Assembly: GCA_035578175.1 (NCBI GenBank)
Contig: JAQMRL010000001.1
Coordinates: 55,575,553 to 55,639,552 of the forward strand
Reading direction: 5' to 3'
DNA: 64,000 bases
Source: Catonia carolina
Lineage: Eukaryota > Arthropoda > Insecta > Hemiptera > Achilidae
In this document: one piece after another, positions 1 through 11,713 of the stretch
How the letters are laid out: each line of letters opens with the position of its first letter
How positions within the stretch are numbered: the first letter of the stretch is position 1
Made by a program: the position numbers and the translations under genes
The notes under the pieces: generated by a model
Databases searched by the model: none
What the model was told of the DNA's origin: nothing
Seen by the model: only the letters and a program-made list of their open reading frames with translations

Positions 1-372
1 TTCCATCACATGTGTCTACATATATATTTCAAATTTAAGATTAAATTATTATTGTTGTTGTTTATATATATATGTCCGCCCTTGAACAGCTATCAGATAA
101 TCACTATTATTATGGAGTTTAATAATTTCTGTCTCTTTTCATAACACAAACATTACATATATCGTTACCTATTTGTACCTACTATTTATTACATACTTAA
201 TACTTTTTCTTTAAAAGAGCGAATGAGGGACCACCCGTTTAGTTCGCCATCTTGTCCCTCACTAAAATAATTTTGTACAAAATCCATCTTATTCTTCTCT
301 AGTCGCCTAGCAACCATATAAATAACTCTCTTTTCAATATTTTTTGGTAGTATAAATTAAATAGTTTTAAAA
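1..372. other. AT-rich sequence without recognisable gene
   Basis: No coding frame, RNA or repeat was recognised here. The LINE body becomes recognisable only after this stretch, so it is either the flank of a 5'-truncated LINE or a diverged 5' UTR. Confidence 0.4.
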
Positions 373-398
373 ATGTTTACCTTCCAATCAGCTGGAGT

Positions 399-788
399 TT
401 GTTTATACTCTCAACTAGAGCAAACACAAACAGATTTAACTGTGGCTGGTTTGATTCATTACACCAGAAACGTCGGGCACCCCTTCATAAAACAAGTGAA
501 CATTCAAAAAATCAAAGGCACCCAGTACCTGACATTAATTCTTCATCTTTTCCACCGTTGCCTTCAAAATCCACCGGAAATAAAATTCAAGCAGGACAAA
601 CTCCATTATTACAGGTACATTCACCTTCCATATTTTCATCTGCCCAAATTGCGGAATATAATGCCGCGTTGGGGCCGTCAAGTCAAATTAATACTTTTTT
701 GTTGGAAATGAAAACTCTATTGTCTCCAATGATTTCGTTGATGACTCAACTTATACAAGCCTTAATATCTAAAAATAATGCCAAATAA
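399..788 (+). pseudogene. LINE ORF1 C-terminal remnant
   Basis: An open frame of about 130 codons sits directly upstream of ORF2 and overlaps its start, as ORF1 does in many jockey elements. It is Ser/Pro/Gln-rich, without a visible zinc knuckle or RRM, so only the C-terminal end of ORF1 seems to be present. The assignment rests on position. Confidence 0.5.
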
Positions 789-3468
789 TATGACATCTAA
801 TTCCCTTGTCGTCTTGTTGTGGAATGCTAATGGTATTTCACAACATTTCAATGAGCTAGAATATGTACTACATGAGAAAAGAATAGACATCGCCCTCATT
901 TCGGAGTCTCACTTGACTTCACGTTCTCGTTTTTACGTTCCCGGTTACATCGTTTACCGGACTGATCACCCGGCCGACCGGAGCTAAGGGGGCACGGCAA
1001 TTATCATCAAGGCGACTTTAAAACATGACTTCCTTTTCACTGAACCTCCAACAAATTTTCTTCAAGCAACTGTACTTTCTTTATACCTAAAACAGTTAAA
1101 ATTTAATGTAGCATCAGTTTATTGTCCGCCACGATTTCGAGTAACTGAGGAGGAGTTTCAAAATTTTTTCGATGAGTTGGGGCCAGCATTTATTGCAGGT
1201 GGTGATTATAATGCGAAGAACACTCAGTGGGGATGTAGAATCAATACACCACGAGGCAGGCAACTGCTAAATGTAATTGACTACAATAGATTTGAAGTAA
1301 TAACGCCCAGGATGCCGACATATTGGCCTTCTGCCGTCACAAAGCTACCTGATATACTAGATATATTTATAACACGAGGTATAAGTCGATTTCACCATGC
1401 GGTTGAAAATTTAGACGATTTTCGATCCGACCATTCTCCGATTCTGTTAACTATAAGTGCTACTCCTCTTTATAAACAGCAACTACCATCGCTAACGCCA
1501 ACCGGTAAGATGGATTGGGTCAAATTTCGAAATCTTGTAAATAACAATTTAAATGTTCACGTCCCTTTAAAAACTGCTCACGATTTAGAATGCGCCATAG
1601 ACGATTTTACCTCTATCATTCAATCTGCTGCATGGGATTCTGCAATAACTGTTTCAAAAAATGAACGCAATGGACCTCATTATCCCAGATTCATACGGGA
1701 ATTAATTACTCAAAAAAGGGCAGCACGTCGTCGATGGCATCGTACAAGACTTCCGGACGATAAATCTACTGTCAATCGGCTATCCAACAGACTTAAAAAG
1801 GAAATCTGGGCAGTTAAACTCGACCGCTTTGAAAGCCGCTTGAATTCCCTGGACACAGAAGATGGCTCGTTATGGAGAGCAACAAAGCGACTTCTAAAGC
1901 AAGTTCCAGTTTCGACTCCTCTTCGGCGTGAGAACCAAACCTGGGCCAAGTCTGACCAAGAAAAAGCTGATTTATTTGGTGAACATCTCAGCAACGTATT
2001 TAAACCTCATGTACAAACAGGAGACATTGAGTTTGACAGGGATGTACAGGAATTCGTAACGTGCCCAACTACGCTATCGTTGCCGCCTAAACCTGTGATT
2101 TTAAACGAGGTCAAGAATATTATTTAACGTCTTCCATTGCACAAGTCACCCGGTCTGGATTTAATAACTGCAGAGATATTAAAGAAGTTACCAGAAAGAG
2201 GGATAATTTTTATACGAAACATATTTAATGCTATTCTCAGAACTGCGCATTTTCCTTTCCAATGGAAATTGTCAACTATTGTTTTATTTCAGAAGCCGGA
2301 AAAACCATCTCACTGTGTAAGCTCTTACCGGCCCATTAGCCTTCTTTCAGTCGTGTCTAAACTTTTTAAACGAATTTTGTTAGATCGACTTTCGCCGATA
2401 ATTGAAGCTACAACTCCAAATTATCAGTTTGGATTCAGAAGGCAGCATTCAACAACTCATCAGCTGCACAGAGTGGTTGATTTAATTTCTGTAGGGTTAG
2501 AACAAAAATTATACACATCGGCTGTATTCCTGGATATTAGTTCGGCGTTCGATAAGGTTTGGCATCCCGGGCTTTTTTATAAATTAAAATCTATTTTTTC
2601 TGATACATATTATGGAATTCTGAGATCATTTTTAGAAGATAGATATTTTGTTGTGCGCCAAGGTTTGGAATATTCTAATATCTGGCATATCGAAGCAGAA
2701 GTTCCTCAAGGGTCCATATTATCTCCTGCTTTGTACTCCATTTTTACGTCTGACTTCCCGGAAAATGACTTCACGACAGTAGCAGCGTACGCAGATGATA
2801 CCGTTCTGTTATGCAGCAGTGAATCTCTAGAAGAAACTTCGATGAACATCCAAAATCACTTGTATGAGGTATCTACATGGCTCAAAAACTGGAGAATGAA
2901 AGTTAACCCGCTGAAATCTGTGCAAGTGACTTTTACTTTAAGAAGAAGAACTTGTCCAACTGTTTACCTGGATAACAATGAGATACCGCAAGAAAATAAA
3001 GTTCGATATCTGGGCCTCCATTTAGACCGTAGACTGACTTGGGGATATCATATCAAAACAAAACGTTTGCAACTAAATAACCGTACAAAATTACTTTCAA
3101 AATTCATCCACAGAAAATCAACTCTATCATTAAAATTTAAATTATTAACATACAAAGCCTAATTACGACCGATATGGAATTACGGTATTGAAATTTTTGG
3201 GACCGCAAAGAAAACTCACATTCAAAAAATTCAAACTCATCAGTCAAAAATACTTCGGATGATAACGAACGCCCCATATTACGTAACAAATTTAACATTG
3301 CATTCCGATTTGAAAATCCCTTTTGTAACAGAAACTGCTATAATAAAATATTCCAAATTTAACAAGAAATTAACAGATCACATCAATCCCCTAATACAGC
3401 AAATGTCAAGACGAAACTTACCACACCGACGCCTACGAAGAAAATGGAGTAGAGATCTATTGATCTAA
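778..3468 (+). pseudogene. LINE ORF2: endonuclease / reverse transcriptase, three in-frame stops
   Basis: The product would nick target DNA and reverse-transcribe the LINE RNA. The endonuclease occupies roughly codons 10-240: WNANG near the start, GDYNAKN at 1201-1221 and SDHSPI near 1430. The RT follows with RPISLL, a D-x-x-x-A-F-D-K-V-W-H block near 2530-2570, PQGSILSP near 2704 and the catalytic YADD at 2788-2799. The C-terminal tail has paired arginines before the final stop. The frame from 778 to 3468 has no indel, but TAA codons interrupt it at 985-987, 2125-2127 and 3160-3162. It is therefore a dead copy with well-preserved residues, suggesting fairly recent inactivation. Confidence 0.9.
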
Positions 3469-3504
3469 TTGTTCTATATTTTTATTAATTTTTTTTTTTT
3501 TTTT

Positions 3505-3690
3505 AAATCCACTATACTTTTGAATTATCCACTGGGATGTATTCTTTAAAAAAATATTTCTGTTTATTTATCAAGTTATTTGTTTTTTTCAAAATTTAGT
3601 TAAGCTTTTGGATGGTTATACTGTACTGTATAGTTTCTAAATAAAATTAACGTTAAAAAAAACTAAAATCAATCCTTTTTTGAAAAATAA
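3505..3690 (+). repeat. LINE 3'-flank repeat, copy 1
   Basis: This stretch follows the LINE ORF2 and shares two blocks with 4008-4085 and 4518-4625: one around TTATCCACTGG and one around GGTTATACTGTA, followed by an A-rich run. It looks like a 3' UTR or tail unit belonging to a repeat family. Confidence 0.55.
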
Positions 3691-4007
3691 TATAATGCTT
3701 AAACAGTTTCCATGTAGCTAATATTTTCTTGTAAAGATTTTATAAAACTTCATAATTTCACTTGATATTTATTTTATTTTGGGTAGTTCATTTTTCCATT
3801 AGGTAGGCCCTACTCACGTAGCCTAAACAATTTCTCTTATATCATTTTTTTATCTTACAGTAGGTTACGCCTATTTGTAAAAAAATTTAATTTTCACAAT
3901 ACTTTTTGTTCTATGCGTTCTATGTTATTATTGTTATATATTTATTTATTATACAATTTTTCTTATGTTTGTTCTCTAATTATTTATCAATTTTATTTTT
4001 ATTCTTC

Positions 4008-4625
4008 AACTCTCAAATTATCCACTGGAATGTATTCTTTAGAGAAATTTTTCTGTTTTTCACGTCATTTGTTTATTTAAAAAATTAATGTAAACACAAC
4101 TTTCTTTATTTTTCATAGAAGGCATGAAAAAGTAATAATACAACAATCAATAATTATATTATCAGTATAGTCTACTAGTCCTAAAAACAGAAACTAGCTG
4201 GTACAAAAATTTTCTGATAGTACCGGCTCATTTGAAATGGATGGTGATCCTTCCCCGCCCATTCCACAGGAAGAAGAGGATGAAGAAGCAGAGGAAAAAA
4301 CCGAAAAAGTAGAAGATGAGAAGGGAAAGGAATGAGAAAGGAAATTATTTTTTTAAGAAAGAAGTACATTTATTGATTCTTATTTTCATAGCGTATTTTT
4401 TCTTTTTAAAGTAGCTTCAGTAAATTGATTCCATTCCCTAACTAAATGAAATTCTAGTAAATGAATAGGCCTATATATTGTACTATATTATCATTTTTGT
4501 ATCAATTATTTCTGTTGCTTTTTTCAGGTTGTTTAAACTTTTGAATGGTTATACTATAATTTATAGTTCCTGAATAAAGAATATTAAAAAAAAAATCAAT
4601 CGATGTATTCGAAATTTTATGGCTC
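4008..4625 (+). repeat. second copy of the LINE 3'-flank repeat, split by a ~430-bp insert
   Basis: The first half (4008-4085) and the second half (4518-4625) match the two halves of 3505-3690 in the same order. The stretch between them has no counterpart in the first copy and carries an acidic coding-like segment. Further on, 4690-4720 encodes a peptide like the last residues of the LINE ORF2 (R-S-S-R-D-L-L), so another LINE end may lie there. Confidence 0.5.
4198..4335 (+). CDS. coding-like acidic terminal segment, unrecognised
   Basis: After an AG at 4196-4197 (a possible splice acceptor) a 45-codon frame runs to TGA. It begins LVQKFSDSTGSFEMDGD, continues through a Pro-rich stretch, and ends in a Glu/Asp/Lys-rich tail. 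The composition is unlike random AT-rich DNA and resembles the acidic end of a cellular protein. The pyrimidine tract before the AG is weak and no upstream exon was found. It may be the last exon of a gene extending to the left, or a captured retrocopy. I do not recognise the protein. Confidence 0.25.
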   Translation: MVQKFSDSTGSFEMDGDPSPPIPQEEEDEEAEEKTEKVEDEKGKE

Positions 4626-4909
4626 ATTAAACTTCCGTCCAAATTTCCTAGTACAAAAAAAACGAATACCATACCAAAAATAAGAACACCAAAGAGAAGA
4701 TCGAGTCGTGATCTACTAAATGACAACAACAAAATAATAATAGCCTAAATAGAAATAAATAAAACGGTTAAACTAAAAGTGATGACAGTAAACATTCTAC
4801 TTTTTCTGAATTATCATGCCAAGTTTGTCTGTTACCTGTTCACCGTAGTGGTTATGTATCGTATTTATAGTTATAAGTATAAAACAATAGTGAAAAATTA
4901 CTAAATAAC

Positions 4910-5240
4910 GAAACCCACCGGGATCGTCTAAGGGTTAAGTCGTCACCGCGATTTGGCTTTTTAACAGCTGATTTTCTGAGACGAAGGTTCTTGTTTCAAA
5001 TTCTAGTAAAGCTAGTCACTTTTATACGGATTCGAATATTAGACGTGGTTACGGGTGTACTTTGATGGTTGGGGTTAAATTAACCATACTCTCTTTGGAA
5101 TGGTCGGCCTGAGTCTGTACAAGATTACACCTCATTTACATGTCATACACATCATCCTCATCTCATTGGGTTATGGGGTTGCTTATTGTACTTTAATGAA
5201 CAGATTGTAACGTACACACTTTTGGATTAATAAAGATAAA
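4910..5240 (+). repeat. tRNA-derived SINE, family C, copy 1
   Basis: The head resembles a tRNA promoter (box A-like TAAGGGTTAAGTCG, box B-like GTTTCAAATTC). The body is shared with 36392-36703 and 54085-54275, including GTACTTTGATGGTTGGGGTT, CCTGAGTCTGTACAAGA and CATCCTCATCTCATTGGG. It ends in an A-rich stretch. It is more diverged than the 36.4-kb copy. Confidence 0.85.
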
Positions 5241-8149
5241 AATCAATATCAAAAGTAACAATGACCCAAAATTAGAAGATGTATATCTGAGAATACAATG
5301 TACAACGCTTAAATTTGTATAAGATTACGCAAGCCTAAACTTTTATTTTTTTTAGATTTGATTTATACACAGAATCGATTAAGAGACAAGCGTACGTACT
5401 TTTCTTTTAAACAACAGAACTACTTTTCCCTCAGGACATTTTTTCTTTTTTCACAAAAAAATACAAAATCAAAACATGAACCAATATAGTAGTATAGGTT
5501 TATAAGTAATAGACTTTTTTCATAGAAATTATTTTTTGTTAGTGTGTATACTAACACTTGCAAACGTCCATAACAGATTCATTTAATTCTGTCATGTTTG
5601 ATTGTTGTAAAGCAGTAACAGATGTAAAGTGACTACAGTATCCGCATTCTTAGTAGACTAACAAATAATAGGTTATTATTCTAGAGATTTGAAGGCTATT
5701 TAATAAGTAACCTGTTTTTTGACATCTTTCTCAGTACCAAACTATGCTCTGGTAAGTGTCCTCGCGTGTATGTAACAACCGAAGACTGAATATGATCAAG
5801 CTGTTAAAATAAAACAAAATGAAAAGCGAATAACCCGTCAAAATGTGATAGATTACAATGTTGGTTTGTTTGTCTTGTAATACCTACACCTCCATTGACG
5901 TCCATTTATATTTCTTAGAATTATTGTATCCTATCCATCATTTTATTTTCAATGAAAATGAATGTAGTTAAAATTTTAAGTAAGTGATACGTCAATCCTT
6001 ATTTACGTCCTCAAAATATTTCAACCAAATCTACATCCGCACTTATTATCAATTTTTTGACCGGTTTATAAAATATCCCTTGTAAAATTGTATGTGAATC
6101 TGAACAAATTTCTTTATAAAATTAACATTAACTATTTAAAAGTAAATTAGCTATGCAGCTCTGATTCCAGTTTATCAATTTTCTTTGACAATTTATTTAT
6201 AAAATACTTGCCTCTAAACATTAAAGGAAAACGATAATTTTTTTTTTTACATAATAGTACTACATTACAACTTCTCATTTTTATTTTTTCTTAACAATAA
6301 ATAACTGATATGGCAAAGAGTGTAAAACTAAAAGAAGTCAAACATTCATCGATCTTTGACCTCTGTGATACTTTTTTGCTTTTTATTATTTGTCTTTGGA
6401 AACTTATATTATTGATAACCACCATATTTTATTGCTGCTTTTTGCTGTATTTTTGATGTGGATTAGACATGAGTTTGAACTGAGTTTGTTCAACCCGAGT
6501 AGAGTTGTTCAACTCTACCCCAGTAGAGTTTGTTCACAAAGGACTGTCTGCTGGTTACCATACAATATTGCTTGCCCAACCAGAGTCACTTAATAAATAA
6601 TAGCGACTTTCAACCAACTGATTGGTTGGGCTGGCTCGAAGACCTTTGATACTTACGGAAACAATTTTAATAAGCACAAATGATAGGCTGCACTTAGTTC
6701 TGATTACAATATCTATAAGGTAAGTCCAAAAATTAGATCATTTTAACCTTAAATTTTCAGTTTAGCTACTGTCTAATCAAAATTTATTGTCAGTAAATTT
6801 TTATGTTTGTATACTTATAACCAAATATTTAATACTGAAATATTGTGTTTTTCTAACTAAATTAAGATCTCCGAAAATGAATTTGTTTTATATATACCAA
6901 AATTTTTCGGTATGTTAAAATTAAATGGTTTATTTTAATTATATAAATGTTCCATTTTAAATTTTTTCAATTTTTAATTCATTTCTGTCCTGAAATAAAT
7001 GGCAGACTTAGACTAATCATAAGTTTATAATCTTAGAAAAAAATGTCAATCGGGCAATAGAGTAATAAAGTAGTGTTTGCAAAACTAGAACTATTAGGTT
7101 CTCAAATAAAAATTTAAATATAGGCCTACTATTTATGCTATTTCATTAAAGACACTGAAAGAAATTGAAAGAAGTTTAACGAAAACTTTGAGAAAATTTT
7201 TTTTGAGAAATTCGTTTTTATTATTTTTAGTTGTTTCCCATAGTAAAATACTCTTAATTTTAGTATATCTTATTCCCTACACCCTTTAAGGAATATTTAA
7301 CAACCTCTTCTCCTAAAATAATAATTTATATCCTTCAGTTTAATCAAAAAGCTCTCAGAACCTACAGACATATTTTTTGTTCAAGTAGTTATTAAACATG
7401 AAAGTTCCTAAATAAAAACACAAAAATACTTGTTTACTTTGTGTTCATTAATATAATTTCTTTTAAAGTAAAGTAAGGAAATCAAAACCGGTTAGTAAGG
7501 TAGGTTTAACCAATGTAAATTATTCTAAATGTCACATAACTGAACATTGTCAAATAACTGTATCATTTTAAAAAATTTTCCCCAATTATTTCACTACTTG
7601 TAACCTCGATAAGAGAACGATTGTTCATATGAATTACTTTCAGAATGTCACTGGTAACTCGTCTACTAGTGAATCTTTTGTTGTTTATCAATTTATGTCA
7701 TGATCATGTTTATGACAAATACATAATATCTGAGATCTGAGACCAAGAATAGACAAGACAGTTGCAACTGCAATACAATATCGTGACGTGACGTAGTTAA
7801 AATCTTTGCAATGACGCAGGCGTTATCAAGGACCTATAAAAACAACCTTCAACTACCAACCGAAAACAAAATTGTAGCAGGGTTTTCATGTCTTGAATGG
7901 GTTCATAGTAACTGTTTTACCAAAGCAAATACGATATTAGCAAGAATCTTCAATATGTTAATCGCTTAGTAATAGTTATTTATTTTTTAATTTGGAATGG
8001 GGACTTATTTATCTACAAAGTATTATGTTTTTGTTTTTTTACCTTATTTGTACAGACGCTTTAGAAAATGTATTGCACTAGTGAAATTAGAATGATGAAA
8101 AATTAGTCTCCCAAAAAGCTTAGATCAACTAACAGAATTTCATAAATTA
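5241..8149. other. AT-rich intergenic DNA, little recognised
   Basis: No gene was recognised. At 6470-6540 there are short repeated pieces around GAGTTTGTTCAAC and CTCTACCCCAGTAGAG with local hairpin potential. The promoter-like stretch at 7784-7841 is listed separately. The rest is plain AT-rich sequence. Confidence 0.4.
7784..7841 (+). promoter_or_regulatory. promoter-like stretch: CRE-like repeat and TATA box
   Basis: TGACGTGACGTA at 7784-7795 contains two overlapping CRE-type cores, and TATAAAA lies about 40 bp downstream at 7835-7841. The surrounding ~130 bp are less AT-rich than the flanks. No coding exon was recognised just downstream, so this is only promoter-like. Confidence 0.2.
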
Positions 8150-8660
8150 GGAACCAACTTTTACTTTCCCTACCTGTATGGAAAGGAAAGTATTGTTTTC
8201 ACGTCAATTTTTCGAAATTGAATTTTCACTAGATATACGAGTTTTCACCTCGTACACGTTTTCAGAACCCCTGAACCCAAAAAAACATAATTTAACGATT
8301 GGTCTGTGTGTAATGACAGAAGTAGTAGAATATTTAAAAATCTACAACTTTTATTTTAAATATTTCTTTGTAAAACGCTTAGTTTAGCGGTAATTTGTTA
8401 TCTGTTTTTTTCCCATGAAAATCTGTAAAGAAATAGATTTTTCAAGATTTCGGCTGTAATATGCATTTTACGACAAAAGTGTTTATAATAAAATTTATAG
8501 AAAATTAAAATCTCTACAACTTTTATATAAACAATTTTTCTCTGCAGAGCTTATTTTCGCTCAAAGAGTGATTTTTTGTATTATTAAGCCTAACTGCCGT
8601 TGATTTTCATTTTGCATCATTCACTCATGATTAAAATGAGGATACGTTTTTTGAGTTTTT
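8150..8660 (+). repeat. unclassified dispersed repeat D, + copy
   Basis: The sequence matches the reverse complement of 35190-35920 in several blocks, for example GATTGGTCTGTGTGT near 8300 and ATTCACTCATGATTAAAAT near 8620. Motifs around ATCTACAACTTTTAT recur inside it. A short frame at 8178-8387 and its counterpart in the other copy encode similar peptides (YTFS-x-P-x-NPK...IGLCV). Confidence 0.6.
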
Positions 8661-9827
8661 TTGTTTATTTCTAATGTTTTATTACTAATTTTAGATTATA
8701 TTTTTCATTATTTGCATTGGCAAGAGAAAGTTATGAGTGTTTTACATCAAATTTTTAAAAATAGTATAATACCACTTTTTATAAGGTAATGTTGAATAAA
8801 TTAACATCCAAAGTAGATTGCATTCATTTAATGATTTAAATCTAATTGTAAACAATTTGTTTAAATGTATTGCAGAAATGAATAATGTTTACATCCGCTA
8901 AGTAAGTAACCGCTAGGTACTAAGTAGTATCCGCTAGGTAAGAGTCGTGTGATATCTTGGTTTGTAGTTCAACAAACGACTAATTTGGAAGGACCGTATG
9001 CGTACAAAACGTTTAGAACTTAATGTCCTCTAGAAACTAATTTTCTGCTTAATTCAGCCGGTGAAAGTCATTGTGGTACAAGTCACAAATTTGAAATTTG
9101 CGGGTTTTTGTGTACAAAAACTCTTTTTATCATCTCATTCACCAACGTGAAAAAGTGATACAATTGACGACAATATATTTAGAAGACTGTATATTTTTCT
9201 TTGCAGTGATCACAACGATTTTGATTTTCTTTTCAGCATTTTGTTTTATTTTGATTTTTTTTTTTTTTCAAGTAAATTAACTTGAAATTATAAATTAACT
9301 TCTAGTCAAAATACTTGAGTTTGGGGATTCTTTAAGATTTATGAGGGTACTCGCTTTGGAAGATCTGAAAGAATGTACGAGTTTCTTGCGAATGAATATC
9401 AAACAAACTTCTTTCATTTTTGTTTGTACTATATAGCCTATTAAACTTATATTTCTATGGAAACATTATCATTCAGTAATATTATTTTAATCTACTTTTC
9501 ATAAGTAAATAAAAATGTTTTAATTATAGTAATACTGGTATAAATCAATGTTTCCTAATTTTTACATGAGAGGTACAAAACATGCAGCAAAAAGAAAAGC
9601 AGTAGGGTCTACACGTTTCTTAAGCCCTCCTAAAGTTCAAAATTTAAAAAATTGACAACTGGTACTGCAGTGAGTTGAATTTATTAGTTAATTCTATTTT
9701 TATGGACAAATGACAGTAGACAGAAATATGCTTCTGTGAATTAATAAAATTAATTAATTGAATCAATAAAATTTCTGCTTTAACCTTTTTTTTCTTAAAA
9801 CTAAATAAATGTGACATGTACCTCTAT
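8661..9827. other. AT-rich intergenic DNA
   Basis: No gene was recognised. Short irregular repeats of CCGCTAGGTA/CCGCTAAGTA occur at about 8896-8942. Confidence 0.35.
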
Positions 9828-9858
9828 CGTCGCAAAAATGGTGAAGTAGCGAATCTGC
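9828..9858 (+). repeat. 31-bp motif, inverted partner of 12593-12623
   Basis: This stretch contains CGTCGCAAAAATGGTGAAG followed by TAGCGAATCTGC. It matches the reverse complement of 12593-12623 at 28 of 31 positions by eye. The 18-bp core recurs several times between 12281 and 12615. Confidence 0.6.
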
Positions 9859-10164
9859 AAAAGTACGATTTTTCAGGAGAAGGAAAACAAATTTTGCCAA
9901 TCTTTATAAAATCAGATTTTAATGCAATCTTTTATCTTTTTGCAGAAGTTGTATTTACGTTTTATGTTTAACACGTTGGTTATGGTTTAATGAATGAATT
10001 AAATTTATTAATTTAAAAAAATTGCTTGACAATACCAAAACCACAGATTCCATGTTGACCATGGTGAATAATTAATATTTTGTTCTACTGGTAAAGGTTT
10101 ACCTATATAAACTGACGAATCTGCACAGATGTTTAGTAATGAACTAAAAGTTTTATTATTTTTA

Positions 10165-11290
10165 GTCTTTTTTTGTCATCAGTCTCTCGACTGGTTTGCT
10201 GCAGTTATCCAAGCTGTTCGATCTTGCGCAAGTCGTTTCATATCTACATACCTGCAACACCCTACATCTTTTGTAATTTGCTTTAAATATTCTAACCTTT
10301 GCCACCTTGTATCATTCACTCCTTTAATATTACCCTCCATTACTGATATACTAATACTTGGATGTCTTAAGATATACCCCACTAGCCTATCCCTTCTTCT
10401 GGTAAGATGTTTCCATAAATTTCTTTTTCCATCCACTCGTCTAAGAACCTCTAAATTACTTATTTTGTCTACCCACCTAATCTTTAACATTTTTCTGTAA
10501 CACCACATTTCCAAAGCTTTTATATCCTTCCTTTCTACAGCTCCTATCACCCACGTTTCACTTCCGTACAATGCTACACTCCAAACAGTGTTTTAAGAAA
10601 TTTCTCCTAATCTGTAAATCAATGTTTGTAGTCTGCTGTTTTATAAGCTGTTTTTCATTTCAAAGACCTTTCTAGCTTGAGCAATCCTACTTTTTATATC
10701 ACTTGTGCTTCTAATCCTTTGTTATTTTACTCCCTAGATAACAAAATTTCCCGACTTCCTGTATGTTTTCGTTGCCTACTTTTAAATGTCCCATCTCTTC
10801 TAAACCACTGTTGCTGCTGTACAACACTTTCATTTTGTTCTTATTAATTGTCATTAACCCTTTCTCATGATCTCATCCATCCATTCATTCATAGATTCAT
10901 GGATCTCATTCATTCTATGTAAGATATCCTCTAATTCTTCTAGTTCTTTCTTTGTCTGTTTGTCTTGGCTAATACTACGATATCGGCAAATCTCAGTAGT
11001 TTTATTGTTTCTTCTTGAATTTTTATTCCTGTGTTAAATTTTTCCTACACTTCATTTATAGCCTCTTTTATGCAGAAGTTAAAAAGTATTGGTGACAATG
11101 AACATCCTTGTTGCACACCTTTTTTTACAGCAGCTTCTTTTTCGTACCCCTCAGTTCTCATAACAGACGTTTTGTTTCTTATACAGACCGTAGATAACTT
11201 TCCTTTCTTTGTATTGTGTAATTCCTAGCTTTTCAAGGTTTAAACATTTTACTCCAGTCCCGATTCTGAGATTTTAAGTCCATAAATGCA
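10165..11290 (-). mobile_element. degraded non-LTR retrotransposon (family E), RT and C-terminal part
   Basis: Read on the minus strand, the region encodes VQQGCSLSPILFN near 11090, an FADIVVL block near 10985 in which one catalytic Asp of FADD is lost, and a conserved C-terminal tail at 10571-10179 (YGSETWVIGAVERK, RWVDKISNLEVLRRV, RRRDRLVGYILRH). Stops and frameshifts interrupt the RT part. Related tails lie at 39275-39680 (-) and 61430-61965 (+). The clade is not settled; the style is that of insect endonuclease-reverse transcriptases of the RTE/CR1 kind. Confidence 0.85.
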
Positions 11291-11400
11291 ATATTGTTAA
11301 TAGAATATGCTGCTATTTTTACAATTATTTTAAAGAAACATCAAATTATTAAATCATAGCTTTAACAAAATGTTTTTAAAGCAGAACATCAAATTGTGTT

Positions 11401-11713
11401 AAAATTCATCTTCAACTTCAGACTTCTCAAGCACATTAGCTTCTGGTAGTTTGTCAGGAAACATTTGTCGTTGACGGCGAATTAAAATAGAATTCATGGT
11501 AGGCTTTAAGGGTTATTAATTCGTTATAAGTTTTACTAAATCTTTATGTTTTGCTGTAAAAATTTTCAAGAGATTTTTGTAGGGTTTTACAACTCGTGAC
11601 AGTGAAGATCGTCCTTGTATGAGTTTCACTTCAAATGTATCAAACTGCTCCGAATCGTAATCAATTTTTCTGAATACCGTATTAGGAAAAAATTGAAATT
11701 CTTTAATATTCAT
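11401..11713 (-). CDS. coding-like segment, unrecognised, broken or small
   Basis: A 65-codon ATG frame (11713-11516) encodes a charged peptide starting MNIKEFQFFPNTVFRKIDYD. After two consecutive TAA codons the same frame continues for about 36 codons (MNSILIRRQRQMFPDKLP..., ending at about 11403). Another frame is also open across the stops. It may be a small single-exon gene, an exon, or a retro-pseudogene. I do not recognise it. Confidence 0.25.

Larger units (their letters stand above)
373..3504 (+). mobile_element. jockey-like non-LTR retrotransposon, 5'-truncated and inactivated
   Basis: The element has the order expected of a jockey-clade LINE: the tail of an ORF1, then ORF2 with an apurinic-type endonuclease and a reverse transcriptase, then a short 3' UTR ending in a T/A-rich run at about 3488-3504. 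The ORF1 remnant (399-788) overlaps the ORF2 start at 778. No CCHC zinc knuckles are visible in ORF1, so its 5' part is missing. The ORF2 frame holds throughout and is broken only by three stop codons. Clade assignment comes from the motif wording of the endonuclease and RT and from the C-terminal Arg-rich tail, not from a phylogeny. Confidence 0.9.

Noticed and set aside
778..3468. Stop-codon readthrough or TAA reassignment in the LINE
   Set aside because: Host genes in the window use TAA as a true stop (spz, SPAG17-like), so the three TAA codons are ordinary inactivating mutations.
10129..10500. 123-codon plus-strand ORF
   Set aside because: It is antisense to the conserved C-terminus of the family E LINE.
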